Shown piece after piece: positions 44,132 through 53,006 of a stretch of 64,000 nucleotides of DNA (position 1 is its first letter; each line of letters opens with the position of its first letter). The translations under genes and the position numbers were made by a program. The notes under the pieces are model-generated. The model was not told the DNA's origin. It worked only from the letters and a program-made list of their open reading frames with translations, and ran no database searches. This DNA comes from Haladaptatus pallidirubidus (GTDB taxonomy: Archaea > Halobacteriota > Halobacteria > Halobacteriales > Haladaptataceae), in NCBI RefSeq assembly GCF_020700235.1, contig NZ_CP085305.1, positions 1-64,000 on the forward strand, in the 5' to 3' direction.

Positions 44132-44212
44132 GGAAGAACGGTGCCCTCGGGCGTGTCAAAACGCGCCGGGTGTCACTAGCACCCGGCATCGGTCTTCCTA
44201 TGGATGAAGACC
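44132..44212 (+). ncRNA. Three-way-junction leader element of the SWIM gene, copy II
   Basis: P1 is GGAAGAACGGTGCC (44132-44145) with GGCATCGGTCTTCC (44185-44198), 13 of 14 positions paired (one G-U). After CTCG comes hairpin P2, GGCGTGT-CAAA-ACGCGCC (44150-44167), then directly P3, GGGTGT-CACTA-GCACCC (44168-44184). Only four junction bases are unpaired. The 3' strand of P1 (GGTCTTC, 44191-44197) can instead pair with GAAGACC (44206-44212), which ends at the ATG at 44213. This two-state layout is that of cis-acting regulatory RNA. The ligand and activity are unknown; it is called an RNA because the strand, position and covariation agree. Confidence 0.6.
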
Positions 44213-44602
44213 ATGTCAACGAAATCGCCTACGGAACTTGAAGCTGCCGAGACGGCACAGAAACGCGCACAGACCGAACAATTTGCCTTCGACGTCGATG
44301 CCCCCGGACTCATCAACGTCACCAACGAGAGCCACGAGAACCCTGCAGACCACCAGTACACCGTCTCCATCGACGATGTGACCAACGAACTGATGGCCTG
44401 TACCTGCCCGCACCACGTCCACCACAACGCATTCTGCAAACACATGGCTGCCGTCGAAAACGCAACCAACGACGGCACGCTCGAGGCCTTCCCATCGGAG
44501 GATGAAGACGATACTGGATCAGAAGACTGCGACTGTGACGGCCTTAAGGGGTTCCCATGCTGGCCATGCGTGAGGATCGGGCGGAAGGAACTGCCGAACT
44601 AA
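44213..44602 (+). CDS. SWIM zinc-finger protein, copy II
   Basis: Start ATGTCAACGAAATCG gives 129 aa (an ATG nine bases upstream is also in frame). The SWIM motif is MACTCPHHVHHNAFCKHM, after NESHENPADHQYTVSIDD. The C-terminus has a Cys cluster, CDCDGLKGFPCWPC, followed by VRIGRKELPN, which differs from copy I. It is divergent from wHTH-A and preceded by the structured leader. SWIM proteins bind nucleic acid or proteins; the Cys tail may hold a second zinc. Confidence 0.8.
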   Translation: MSTKSPTELEAAETAQKRAQTEQFAFDVDAPGLINVTNESHENPADHQYTVSIDDVTNELMACTCPHHVHHNAFCKHMAAVENATNDGTLEAFPSEDEDDTGSEDCDCDGLKGFPCWPCVRIGRKELPN

Positions 44603-44618
44603 CCACCGATTCCGTCGT

Positions 44619-45386
44619 TTATTGGTATGTAATATTCACTTCAATCATCTTAGTAGCTCGCTGGAGCAACTCTGGGATGTCTTCTCGAAACCAATCGCCA
44701 TGAACACGATGAGTTGGTCCAGCGACTGTAAGCGCACCAAGGAGAGTACCCGTTTCCTGATTCACTATTGGAGTAGCAACACCTCGCATTCCTTCTAATC
44801 GCTCCTCATCATCGAATGCAACGCCACGTTGACGTATACGTTTTAACTCAGTGTCCAACTCATCTCGATCAGTGATTGTTTGTGGCGTTCGCTTCGGCAG
44901 ACCATGCTGGTCAATGATTTGGTCTATTCGTTCCTCTGGAAGATATGCTAAAATTGCTTTTCCAGTTCCGGTACAGTGAAGGTATAAACGGATACCCAGA
45001 CGAGCGTCTGTTTTGACTGCTTGATCCGTTCGATTATAGTAGAGATATACTGCTTGTCCGGCCTCTTCAACGGCAACTGCTGCTGACTCCCCTGTTTCTT
45101 CTACCAGATTATTCACTACTGATTTTGTAACCGGATAGACGAGATGGCGATTAAGTGCATTTGCTCCGAGACGAAGTGCTTTCAGTCCAACAAAATATTC
45201 CGTGCCATCGTTTTGGACATACCCACGATTCTCAAGCGTCTTAAGATGGCGATGTACTGTACTCTTTGGCCGATCAACCTCGGCAGCAAGCGTTGAGACA
45301 CCTGCTCCATTTAAATTTCCAAGCTTCTCCAGAATTTCGATTCCAGTATCGAGTGCTTGGATTGGTCCCTCAGGTTGGTCAGACAT
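44619..45386 (-). CDS. IclR-family transcription regulator
   Basis: Start Met at 45386 (MSDQPEGPIQALDTG) gives 255 aa. The N-terminal winged helix is NGAGVSTLAAEVDRPKSTVH then RHLKTLENRGYV, and the C-terminal effector domain contains GKAILAYLPEERIDQIIDQH and RLEGMRGVATPIVNQETGTL. IclR proteins sense small organic acids or aromatic compounds. It is divergent from a transporter and hydantoinase-type operon with matching palindromes between them, so it probably controls that operon. Confidence 0.9.
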   Translation of the reverse strand: MSDQPEGPIQALDTGIEILEKLGNLNGAGVSTLAAEVDRPKSTVHRHLKTLENRGYVQNDGTEYFVGLKALRLGANALNRHLVYPVTKSVVNNLVEETGESAAVAVEEAGQAVYLYYNRTDQAVKTDARLGIRLYLHCTGTGKAILAYLPEERIDQIIDQHGLPKRTPQTITDRDELDTELKRIRQRGVAFDDEERLEGMRGVATPIVNQETGTLLGALTVAGPTHRVHGDWFREDIPELLQRATKMIEVNITYQ

Positions 45387-45422
45387 TGTGTTTGTATACG
45401 TGGCCCATTTGTATAAATACCA

Positions 45423-45549
45423 TTCCACTCTGTGGAACGATATTCCCGTTGTATGGAATATTTCCTTTTTAATTTAATATTGTCATTGATTATAATGACT
45501 GGACTATAAGCACATTGGTTTTTCTCGGTTGGCGTTCCATTCTACGGAA
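45423..45549. promoter_or_regulatory. Palindromic IclR-type operators
   Basis: TTCCACTCTGTGGAA (45423-45437) and TTCCATTCTACGGAA (45535-45549) share the TTCCAYTCTRYGGAA pattern; a weaker TTCC...GGAA site lies at 45443-45458, and half-site-like copies (GGTTCCATTCTGTTTCGACT) recur near 45698. They lie between the divergent IclR and transporter starts, with the first near the IclR promoter. Recognition by the IclR protein is inferred. The rest of 45387-45830 is AT-rich and gene-free. Confidence 0.55.
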
Positions 45550-45830
45550 CAGAACCAGTAATATCAGAAAATTATGGTAATATTTCAATAAATATGTTCT
45601 ACCACTGGATAGACTGAATTAGAAACACACCAATAGAGAGTCGTTAACCTCTTGATCCCTCTTTGTATGAGCTAAAAACGTATTTTGCCATATCTCGGTT
45701 CCATTCTGTTTCGACTGGAAATATCCTTCTGTAAACGCTATACACCTATTATTCGATATAAAAATTATAATAATATATTAGATAGTATTATATATCGTCT
45801 ATTACCACGTTGAGTCGGTGTTTAGACCAC

Positions 45831-47141
45831 ATGGGGCTTATCGGAGCAATTGGAATAATCGTCGTATTCGCAATTTTCGGGATTCTAATGATGACAGAGC
45901 TGGTGCCCACCTTCGTCGCATTGGCTGCGATGGCAATAGGTATCGCCGTCGTCGGTGGGTTGGGAGCTGATCAAATTATTAATACGGTAATTGTAGATGG
46001 ATCAACGGAGCTTGCAGCAGCGTTCGTTGCCGTGTTCTTTGGTGCAGCACTCGGCGCGATCATCGAACAAACCGGTATTGCCGAGGAGATTGTCAAATCT
46101 GCAGCCGAACTCGGCGGGGACAATGCGATCGTCGTTTCGATACTCCTCTACCTCGCCGTCGCAGTCATTTCAACGAGCATTTCGGGATTGGGTGCATTCA
46201 TTATGATCGCAACTATCGTCTTCCCGATCATGGTTAGCATCGGTTTTCAGCGGAAGGTTGCCGCTGGCATCGTTCTCCTGGGATATGGAAACGGGGTCAT
46301 GTTTAACCCAGCTAACTGGGTGTTCTATGCTGACGTCACTGGGATAGATTTACAGCAGGTGTTAGTGTGGGCGCTTCCAACTGGTCTAGCCGCGTTGATT
46401 GCGGGGCTCGCGTATATCGGATTCCAAACAAGACGGGGCAACATTCAGGCGACCTGGGCGACGAACGCCGAAGACGTCGGATCGACGGCAGATGAAATCG
46501 AACAGCAGTTCGAATCGACCGTTCCGACATATGCACTTCTTGCACCAGTTCTCCCAGTTCTGTTGGTCGTTGCTGGCAGTCCTGTTCTTCCTGCCTTCGT
46601 CGTCGGTATCCTCTATGCGGCCATCACAAGCAAGCCCGGACTCAGAGCATTCAAAAACATGAAACAGACACTAAATCAAGTTACATACGCGTTCCATGAG
46701 GGGATTTCGGACGCCGCACCAGCAATCGCGCTGATGGTGGCGATTGGGTGGCTTCTCCAAGCCGTCTTCGCCAAGCCCGTGGCAGCGACGATGGAACCAT
46801 TACTCAGACTTATCATCCCTCAGAATATGATACTCTACGCCGCGATGTTCATCGTCCTTGCTCCCCTCGCGCTGTACAGGGGGCCACTGAACCTGTGGGG
46901 CCTAGGAAGCGGCATTATCGGTGTTCTCGCCGCAATCGGAATCAATCCGGCTCTCATCACGACTACCGCAGTGAGTGCGCTTCGGGTACAAGCGCCGGCT
47001 GACCCAACGAACACGCACAATGCGTGGACTGCAGACGAAATGGAGATTAATGTCAATGATATCACTAAGAGCATTCTCCCATTCGCATGGTTTACCGCCG
47101 GAGTGGGTGTTATCGTTTCGGTGTATCTTTTCGGACTCTAA
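45831..47141 (+). CDS. Ion/solute transporter of the IT superfamily type (GntP/CitMHS-like)
   Basis: The start ATGGGGCTTATCGG gives 436 aa with about 12 hydrophobic segments, a GLGAFIMIATIVFPIMVSIG re-entrant-like stretch and NGVMFNPANWVFYADVTGI. The second half has a matching DAAPAIALMVAIGWLLQAVF and GPLNLWGLGSGIIGVL. The fold suggests a secondary carrier for organic anions or amino acid-like solutes, but the family is not certain. It heads an operon: the hydantoinase-type gene begins 3 bp after its stop, so it likely imports the substrate. Confidence 0.7.
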   Translation: MGLIGAIGIIVVFAIFGILMMTELVPTFVALAAMAIGIAVVGGLGADQIINTVIVDGSTELAAAFVAVFFGAALGAIIEQTGIAEEIVKSAAELGGDNAIVVSILLYLAVAVISTSISGLGAFIMIATIVFPIMVSIGFQRKVAAGIVLLGYGNGVMFNPANWVFYADVTGIDLQQVLVWALPTGLAALIAGLAYIGFQTRRGNIQATWATNAEDVGSTADEIEQQFESTVPTYALLAPVLPVLLVVAGSPVLPAFVVGILYAAITSKPGLRAFKNMKQTLNQVTYAFHEGISDAAPAIALMVAIGWLLQAVFAKPVAATMEPLLRLIIPQNMILYAAMFIVLAPLALYRGPLNLWGLGSGIIGVLAAIGINPALITTTAVSALRVQAPADPTNTHNAWTADEMEINVNDITKSILPFAWFTAGVGVIVSVYLFGL

Positions 47142-47144
47142 TCC

Positions 47145-49289
47145 ATGACACAGATACGAATCGGTATTGACGTCGGTGGAACGTTTACAGATGCAGTTGC
47201 GATTGATACCACGACCTTCGAGGTCCTGGATCAAGTAAAAGTCCCAACGACCCACGATGCGGATGCCGGAGTCGCCGCGGGGATCGTTGAGGCAGCCTCG
47301 ACAATACTCGAATCAGTCGAAGTTACTCCTGATGACGTTGTGTTCATCGCACACGGAACAACACAAGCGACCAATGCGCTTCTGGAAGGCGACGTCGCAA
47401 AGGTCGGCGTACTCGGGATGGGTCGCGGTCTGAAAGGTCGACGCGGTCGGTCCGAGACCCAAATCGACACCATTTCGCTAGATAATAACCAAACGATCGA
47501 GACTGAACACGGATTTGTGATGCTCGACGACGGGGTACCAACTGACGAGATCGAGCCAATTCTCGAGCGATTTGCGGACAAGAACGTTGAAGCCGTTGTC
47601 GTAAGTCAGGCATTCAGCGTCGACGACCCGACTGCGGAAAACGCGGTATGCGACCTTGTGAGCCAGGATGGGCTCGCTGCAATCGGTGCGAACGTTGTTT
47701 CGAAGCGCTATGGCCTCAAAGTTCGAACCCGGACGGCGGTCGTTAACGGGAGTATCCTTCCACGGATGATAGAAACATCGCGCTCGACCGTTGAGAGCAT
47801 TGGCGGAATGGGGATCGATGCCCCGCTCATGATCATGCGGTCAGACGGTGGCGTGATGGAAATCGAGGAGATGCAACGACGTCCTATTCAAACGATCCTT
47901 TCCGGCCCGGCGGCAGGCGTTGCCGGCGCGTTGATGTATGAGAACATCACCGACGGTATCTTTATCGAAGTTGGTGGCACCAGTAGCGACATCAGCGTCA
48001 TTGAGAAGGGACAACCGAAATGGAATTCCGCCGAAATCGGTGGTCATACAACTTTCCTCCGGACGCTGGACATTCGAACTGAGGGGATTGCCGGTGGATC
48101 GATGATTCGTCTTGACGGCGACGAAATCGCAGAAGTTGGCCCTCGAAGTGCCCATATCGCCGATATTCCGTATGCAGTGTATGTTGATCCCGACGAAATC
48201 CAGTCACCCTCGCTTATCCGCCTTCGCCCGAAACCGAACGACCCTGAATACGTTGGTATCGAAACGGCGAATGGGAATCGATACGCGTTGACGCCGAGCG
48301 GTGCGGCAAACTTGCTCGGGTACGTCGACGAAACAGCCTATGCAGCCGGAAATTCAGAGGCAGCCAGACGTGCGTTCGAACCACTTGCTGACGAATTAGA
48401 CGTGGACGTTGAGACGGCCGCTGAGATGGTGCTTGATGCGAGTATCGGAAAAATTATTCCTGTCATTGAATCTATTGTAGAAGAGTACGATCTTGACCCA
48501 AAACTTCTCGAACTAGTCGGTGGCGGTGGGGGGAGTGCTGCCTTGGTCCCATATTTGGCCGCAACAACCCACTACGAAGCACGACTTGCTCACAACCATG
48601 AGACAATCAGTACTATTGGTGTTGGGTTGGCGATGGTTCGCGACGTTATCGAGCGGAACGTCATGGATCCTGGTGAGGACGAAATCCAGCAGTTACGACG
48701 GGAAGCCATCGATTCTGTAGTTGGTATGGGAGCGAGCCAAGAAACGGTTGAAGCAAAAGTCGAGTACGATAGCTCCCGAAACCTGCTTCGCGCGGAGGCT
48801 GAAGGGTCGACGGAACTCCAAACGCGTGACCTCTCCCAAGGGACAGTTGACGAGTCAGAACTCCGAAAAACAGCAGCTTCAAGCCTCGATGCTAAGGCCG
48901 AAACCATTGAAAAGTTTGCTTCGATTGGGAGGCTATCGGTTTATCAATCCGAAGAAACGAGTTCAAAATTCTTCGGTCTCGTGTCCAGTGGTACTCAACG
49001 ACTCGCTGTTCTCGACAAAAGTGGCGTCGTCAAACTCAAGCTTAACGATGCAGGAGTGTACAAAGCGACTGGTGAACTTCTCACTAAGGTGGTCGACAAG
49101 GTACTGGACGAAGAATCCGTATTTAGTAACGCTTCAGCCAAGTTGCCGAACCTCTATATCTGTCATGGTAATCAACTGTTAGACGTTAGCGGCATCTCGT
49201 CACGTGAACAGATCCACTCGCTGCTCGATGTCGAATTCGAGGAGATTCCGGACTCAGAACAACTCCTGATTCTAGCGGAGAAGCCATGA
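47145..49289 (+). CDS. hyuA: Hydantoinase/oxoprolinase subunit A family (HyuA-like)
   Basis: The 714-aa protein begins MTQIRIGIDVGGTFTDAVAI, the phosphate-1 motif of the ASKHA-like ATP site, followed by VFIAHGTTQATNALLEGDVA. IFIEVGGTSSDISVIEKGQP provides the second phosphate motif and LVGGGGGSAALVPYLAA the adenosine-side motif. HyuA-type proteins use ATP to open hydantoin or 5-oxoproline rings, generally with a HyuB partner. No hyuB lies in this window; the following genes encode a metallopeptidase-like protein and an FAD enzyme instead. It overlaps the next gene by 4 nt. Confidence 0.9.
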   Translation: MTQIRIGIDVGGTFTDAVAIDTTTFEVLDQVKVPTTHDADAGVAAGIVEAASTILESVEVTPDDVVFIAHGTTQATNALLEGDVAKVGVLGMGRGLKGRRGRSETQIDTISLDNNQTIETEHGFVMLDDGVPTDEIEPILERFADKNVEAVVVSQAFSVDDPTAENAVCDLVSQDGLAAIGANVVSKRYGLKVRTRTAVVNGSILPRMIETSRSTVESIGGMGIDAPLMIMRSDGGVMEIEEMQRRPIQTILSGPAAGVAGALMYENITDGIFIEVGGTSSDISVIEKGQPKWNSAEIGGHTTFLRTLDIRTEGIAGGSMIRLDGDEIAEVGPRSAHIADIPYAVYVDPDEIQSPSLIRLRPKPNDPEYVGIETANGNRYALTPSGAANLLGYVDETAYAAGNSEAARRAFEPLADELDVDVETAAEMVLDASIGKIIPVIESIVEEYDLDPKLLELVGGGGGSAALVPYLAATTHYEARLAHNHETISTIGVGLAMVRDVIERNVMDPGEDEIQQLRREAIDSVVGMGASQETVEAKVEYDSSRNLLRAEAEGSTELQTRDLSQGTVDESELRKTAASSLDAKAETIEKFASIGRLSVYQSEETSSKFFGLVSSGTQRLAVLDKSGVVKLKLNDAGVYKATGELLTKVVDKVLDEESVFSNASAKLPNLYICHGNQLLDVSGISSREQIHSLLDVEFEEIPDSEQLLILAEKP

Positions 49290-49807
49290 GCCAGGTACCT
49301 AATCCCACGGGGACTGAAATAACAGCCTCGGGTGTTGAACATCTGTCGTGGATCCAGCGTGCGAAAGAAACTGGACAAGACCGTGCCCGCAATATTCGCG
49401 ACAAACATGGAACGAACGACCCATTTCAGATTGCCCTTGAGGGAGATATTGAAATTAACCGGGACACGTGGGACGGCTTCGACTCAGTACAATTACTTGG
49501 GACGTACTCGGACGACGTTATCACCCTGTACGAGGCACAGATTGACCGAGTCGCCGACACTGCTGACATCGACCGAATTGTTCTCCGGGAAGCCGTTTGT
49601 AGCCACGAGTTAGCCCATTATCTGTTAGAACAGAATCCACCGGAGTGGCGAGATCAATATAGTCCAATTGAACGCGTACTACGGTGGCTTCCGCTCAGAA
49701 GAACATCCAGACCGTCGAGACGTAGCCTTGAGGAGTGTGCCGCACACTCATTCGCTACTACATTGGTTCCAGAGTCGGTTGTATCGTTCGCTCAGCAATC
49801 CCAATAG
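49286..49807 (+). CDS. HEXXH zinc metallopeptidase-like protein
   Basis: The 173-aa protein has VCSHELAHYLLEQ (HELAH, an HEXXH zinc site) near residue 110 and LEECAAHSFATTLVPESVVS with a downstream acidic ligand candidate. The N-terminal region holds WIQRAKETGQDRARNIRDKH. The ImmA/IrrE-like order (HEXXH then E..A..FA) is suggestive. It overlaps hyuA by 4 nt. A metallopeptidase in a hydantoinase-type operon is unusual; it could process a regulator or a partner. The family is not certain. Confidence 0.65.
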   Translation: MSQVPNPTGTEITASGVEHLSWIQRAKETGQDRARNIRDKHGTNDPFQIALEGDIEINRDTWDGFDSVQLLGTYSDDVITLYEAQIDRVADTADIDRIVLREAVCSHELAHYLLEQNPPEWRDQYSPIERVLRWLPLRRTSRPSRRSLEECAAHSFATTLVPESVVSFAQQSQ

Positions 49808-49833
49808 AAATCAATCAGAATACTTACGCAGTT

Positions 49834-51822
49834 ATGACTGAAGATCACTACCCAATCGTCGTTGTCGGAGGAACCGCAGGTGGAATTGCAGCTGCAGTAC
49901 GTGCTGCACGAAACGGTGAACAAACATTACTCGTCACCTACAACCAGCATCTCGGCGGGATGATGGCCGGGGGATTGAGCTATACAGATACGCTGATCAA
50001 AAAATCTCGAGCACCGCTTCTCGACGAGTTCTTCTCTTCAGTTCGTGACCACTATCGAACAGAGTACGGGCAAGACTCAAGACAGTACGAGTTCTCCGAA
50101 GATGGCTATATTTTCGAACCCCACGTCGCTGAGCAGATTTTCGAGGAGTTTGTCGCGAATGAGCCGAACTTGACCGTATCTCGTGGGTATCGACCGACAG
50201 CGGTTACACGAAACGGATCTATTATTCAAAAAGTTACGTTCGAAGCGTTCGACGGCGATTCAACCCTCCAAGTTGCTGGTTCGACATTCATCGAAGCGAC
50301 ATATGAGGGTGATCTCATGGCGGTTGCTGGTGCAGCGTATCGTGTTGGTCGAGAATCACGCTCGGAATTCAATGAGCAGTTCGCAGGGCGACTGTTCACT
50401 GGAATTCGTGGTGATCGGTACTATCCGCGAGCCGCGGTCGGCGACGGCGACGACTCTGCACCGATGGATCGACGTGGACCTCTTCATGTGCCCGCAAATA
50501 AACAGCAAGGCGATCTCGATATTGTCCCGCATCCAGCGGGTCTCACAGAAATTTATCCGGAGAGCACTGGTGAGGGAGATGACGCTATTCAAGCATACAA
50601 TTATCGTCTCTGCTTAAGCCGGGATCCAGAAACGAGGCGACTTCCGGACGAACCCGACGGATACGACCGATCCGAGTATCTTGAAGAGCTAGATGAGATC
50701 ATAGAGAGCGGTGTGCGCCGGTATCTGTTACTCCGATACCTCCCGAACGAGAAAGCCGATATGAACTCGGCCGACCTCCCTGGCGAAAATCACGATTATC
50801 CGGATGCAGGGTGGAACCGGCGTGACGAAATTGCAACGCGACACCGCAATTATGCGCTTGGGCTTCTGTATTTCTTGCAGAACGATGATGCTGTTCCCGA
50901 CGAAATTCAATCTAACGCTCGTGAATGGGGACTTGCCACTGACGAATTTACGGATACGGACAATTTCCCGTGGCAACTCTACATTCGAGAGGCGCGACGA
51001 CTAGAGGGGCGAACTGTCTTCACTGAAAACGATGCACGCCATGCCCCTGGATTAGAGCGCACGCCGATCAAGTCGGATGCAGTGGCCGTTGCTGAGTATC
51101 CACTGGACTCTCATGCCTGTCATACTGAGCGACAATTGGGAAGTGAACCAGAGGGATTCTTTTATGCATCACAGGTCACACGCCCGTCACAGATCCCCTA
51201 TCGATCTATGCTACCGAAAACCATCGACAACTTGCTGGCACCCGTCCCGCTGTCAGCGACGCACGTTGCCTACGGTACGATCCGCTTAGAACCTACTTGG
51301 ATGCATATCGGCGAATCGGCGGGTTTTGCTGCTGCACTTGCCGAGCAACAGCAGGTTCCGCCTGCTGATATCGATATTAGAGAACTTCAACGAACACTCG
51401 GTGAATCCGGTGTTATGTATTCATTCTTCAATGACATTGACAATTCTGAATTCAATTCTGAATCGTGGATTCCCGCAGTTCAGTATCTCGGCTCGAAAGG
51501 TTTCTTTGATTCATATAATGCCCTACCGACGACGAAGCTGACGAGATCGCGTGCTCAACAGTGGAGCAAGAATACTGCTGCATTGTTATCTAATCCCGGT
51601 AAGGAGCCAACTGCATTGGCACAAGAGCTGTCCGACGGTGAACCAGACACCTCTTTACTCACAGCGGGTGATTTTCTCCAGTTGCTACGAACTGAACTAC
51701 ACGAGAATGAATTACCGTCATCGGTTCTTCCATCAGATCTTGAACCAAATGATCCCATCTCAATTGGCCATGCAAGTGTTATTTGCTACCGAATTCTCAG
51801 GGATCATGGTGGTAGTAAGTAG
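49834..51822 (+). CDS. FAD-dependent oxidoreductase
   Basis: Start ATGACTGAAGATCACTACC gives 662 aa; upstream frames overlap the previous gene. The dinucleotide motif IVVVGGTAGGIAAAVRAARN is at the N-terminus, with LLVTYNQHLGGMMAGGLSYT following, as in the FAD_oxidored (PF12831) family. VPLSATHVAYGTIRLEPTWM near the end matches its C-terminal FAD part. It starts 26 bp after the peptidase-like stop and ends the operon. It may oxidise the product of the HyuA-type step, but the substrate is unknown. Confidence 0.85.
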   Translation: MTEDHYPIVVVGGTAGGIAAAVRAARNGEQTLLVTYNQHLGGMMAGGLSYTDTLIKKSRAPLLDEFFSSVRDHYRTEYGQDSRQYEFSEDGYIFEPHVAEQIFEEFVANEPNLTVSRGYRPTAVTRNGSIIQKVTFEAFDGDSTLQVAGSTFIEATYEGDLMAVAGAAYRVGRESRSEFNEQFAGRLFTGIRGDRYYPRAAVGDGDDSAPMDRRGPLHVPANKQQGDLDIVPHPAGLTEIYPESTGEGDDAIQAYNYRLCLSRDPETRRLPDEPDGYDRSEYLEELDEIIESGVRRYLLLRYLPNEKADMNSADLPGENHDYPDAGWNRRDEIATRHRNYALGLLYFLQNDDAVPDEIQSNAREWGLATDEFTDTDNFPWQLYIREARRLEGRTVFTENDARHAPGLERTPIKSDAVAVAEYPLDSHACHTERQLGSEPEGFFYASQVTRPSQIPYRSMLPKTIDNLLAPVPLSATHVAYGTIRLEPTWMHIGESAGFAAALAEQQQVPPADIDIRELQRTLGESGVMYSFFNDIDNSEFNSESWIPAVQYLGSKGFFDSYNALPTTKLTRSRAQQWSKNTAALLSNPGKEPTALAQELSDGEPDTSLLTAGDFLQLLRTELHENELPSSVLPSDLEPNDPISIGHASVICYRILRDHGGSK

Positions 51823-51904
51823 CTGAATTGACCCGATTCTGGGTTGGTCAATGAGTTTAGTTACTTGATTGCAACCAAGTTCGACGACTAAGGGGCAGAT
51901 TCTG

Positions 51905-51955
51905 TTCAATATAGGACGGGCCGATACGGCACAGAAACGCGCACAGGCCGAACTA
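51905..51955 (+). pseudogene. Short SWIM-gene relic
   Basis: GACGGGCCGATACGGCACAG followed by AAACGCGCACAGGCCGAACT encodes the DTAQKRAQAEL block of the SWIM genes; nothing further is preserved. Confidence 0.5.
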
Positions 51956-52012
51956 ACTAGTTTCAGTCTGTTTTTCCCGAAGAGATGATGTATCGGTTGA
52001 ACCGAAGCGTTT

Positions 52013-52414
52013 CTAGACAGGCCGACTGCTGGGGGATCCGTCTTCGCTGATTCCCCAGGAGATAATTCGTGCTGGATGGATCTGTATCCATGACTCATCA
52101 TAGCCCGAGCCAAGGTGTGTTCCATTTTCGCGAAACGTCTCGGCACGGCCACGGATCTCGATGCCGCGGGGTTCCCATGGATCAATACTGGCGAGATCGT
52201 CGATGACGAACGCAACCTTCTGATTCGTTTCGGCGTCATGGAACTTCTTGGACTCGCCGAAATTGAAGCCGCCAATGTGGATCGTGTCATCGTCGGCATC
52301 GTACTGAAATCCAACGGGAACAACGTGCGGTTGGGTGTCTGCTCCAACGGTCGCCAGCCGTCCGAGTCGTTGCTCGTCTAAATATGCGATTTCCTCGTCG
52401 GTAAACACACTCAT
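52013..52414 (-). CDS. PPOX-class F420-dependent oxidoreductase
   Basis: The 133-aa protein has the split-barrel pattern FTDEEIAYLDEQRLGRLATV, VVPVGFQYDADDDTIHIGGF and VAFVIDDLASIDPWEPRGIE, and ends WIQIHPARIISWGI. Families with this pattern bind F420 or FMN and reduce various substrates, including biliverdin-like and other conjugated compounds. It stands alone. Substrate not deducible. Confidence 0.85.
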   Translation of the reverse strand: MSVFTDEEIAYLDEQRLGRLATVGADTQPHVVPVGFQYDADDDTIHIGGFNFGESKKFHDAETNQKVAFVIDDLASIDPWEPRGIEIRGRAETFRENGTHLGSGYDESWIQIHPARIISWGISEDGSPSSRPV

Positions 52415-52669
52415 GGTATCAACTCTTTAGAACGATTGCTAACGGCTTAACAGTGCTGTTTACCACTGTACAACCACGATTCGTGGGCAAGTCAGGTTGG
52501 TCAGTTAGCGCATCTCCCGGATACCCACTTCCCGATTTTCTAGAGTTGTTCATCAACAGTTCGGTTTGACGTGTAGTGTGCGCCGGCTCGTTGAGTCTGC
52601 AACCTTATCGCATTGATTCTTGAATCGTTGAATAACGACGTCTAGACGTTCGTCCGCGGGCTCAAAGGT

Positions 52670-52900
52670 TCATTCCATCGCCATGTATGTGTAGGTGTGT
52701 TCGATCCCATCGATACTCAGGATACCGGACGCAACGATTTCCCGAACATCCGCTGGGCTCCCAACAACAACTTTTGCGATAATATCGACGTCTCCGGCAA
52801 CGATATGGGCGTCTTCGACACCGTCGATTTCCATAATCGTATCTCGTATCTGATCCACCGTTGGCACATTTGCCTTGATTAAGACGTAAGCCGTAACCAT
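52670..52900 (-). CDS. Lrp/AsnC ligand-binding (RAM) domain protein
   Basis: The 76-aa product begins MVTAYVLIKANVPTVDQIRD and has VEDAHIVAGDVDIIAKVVVG and IDGIEHTYTYMAME. It is the stand-alone RAM domain without an HTH. Such proteins associate with full-length Lrp regulators or form rings that bind amino acids. The 255 bp beside it (52415-52669) have no gene. Confidence 0.8.
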   Translation of the reverse strand: MVTAYVLIKANVPTVDQIRDTIMEIDGVEDAHIVAGDVDIIAKVVVGSPADVREIVASGILSIDGIEHTYTYMAME

Positions 52901-53006
52901 TGTCCCTCGACCACCCCTTAGACAAGAGCAATTACCAAAATGTTACTGTCCCCCCGCCGACTAGGGCCACAGTGCTGCTTGTAGCGACCGTAGAAATTTG
53001 TGATAA

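Noticed and set aside
51760..52347. 195-codon minus-strand frame
   Set aside because: It is antisense to the SWIM relic and out of frame with the F420-type gene; no protein character.
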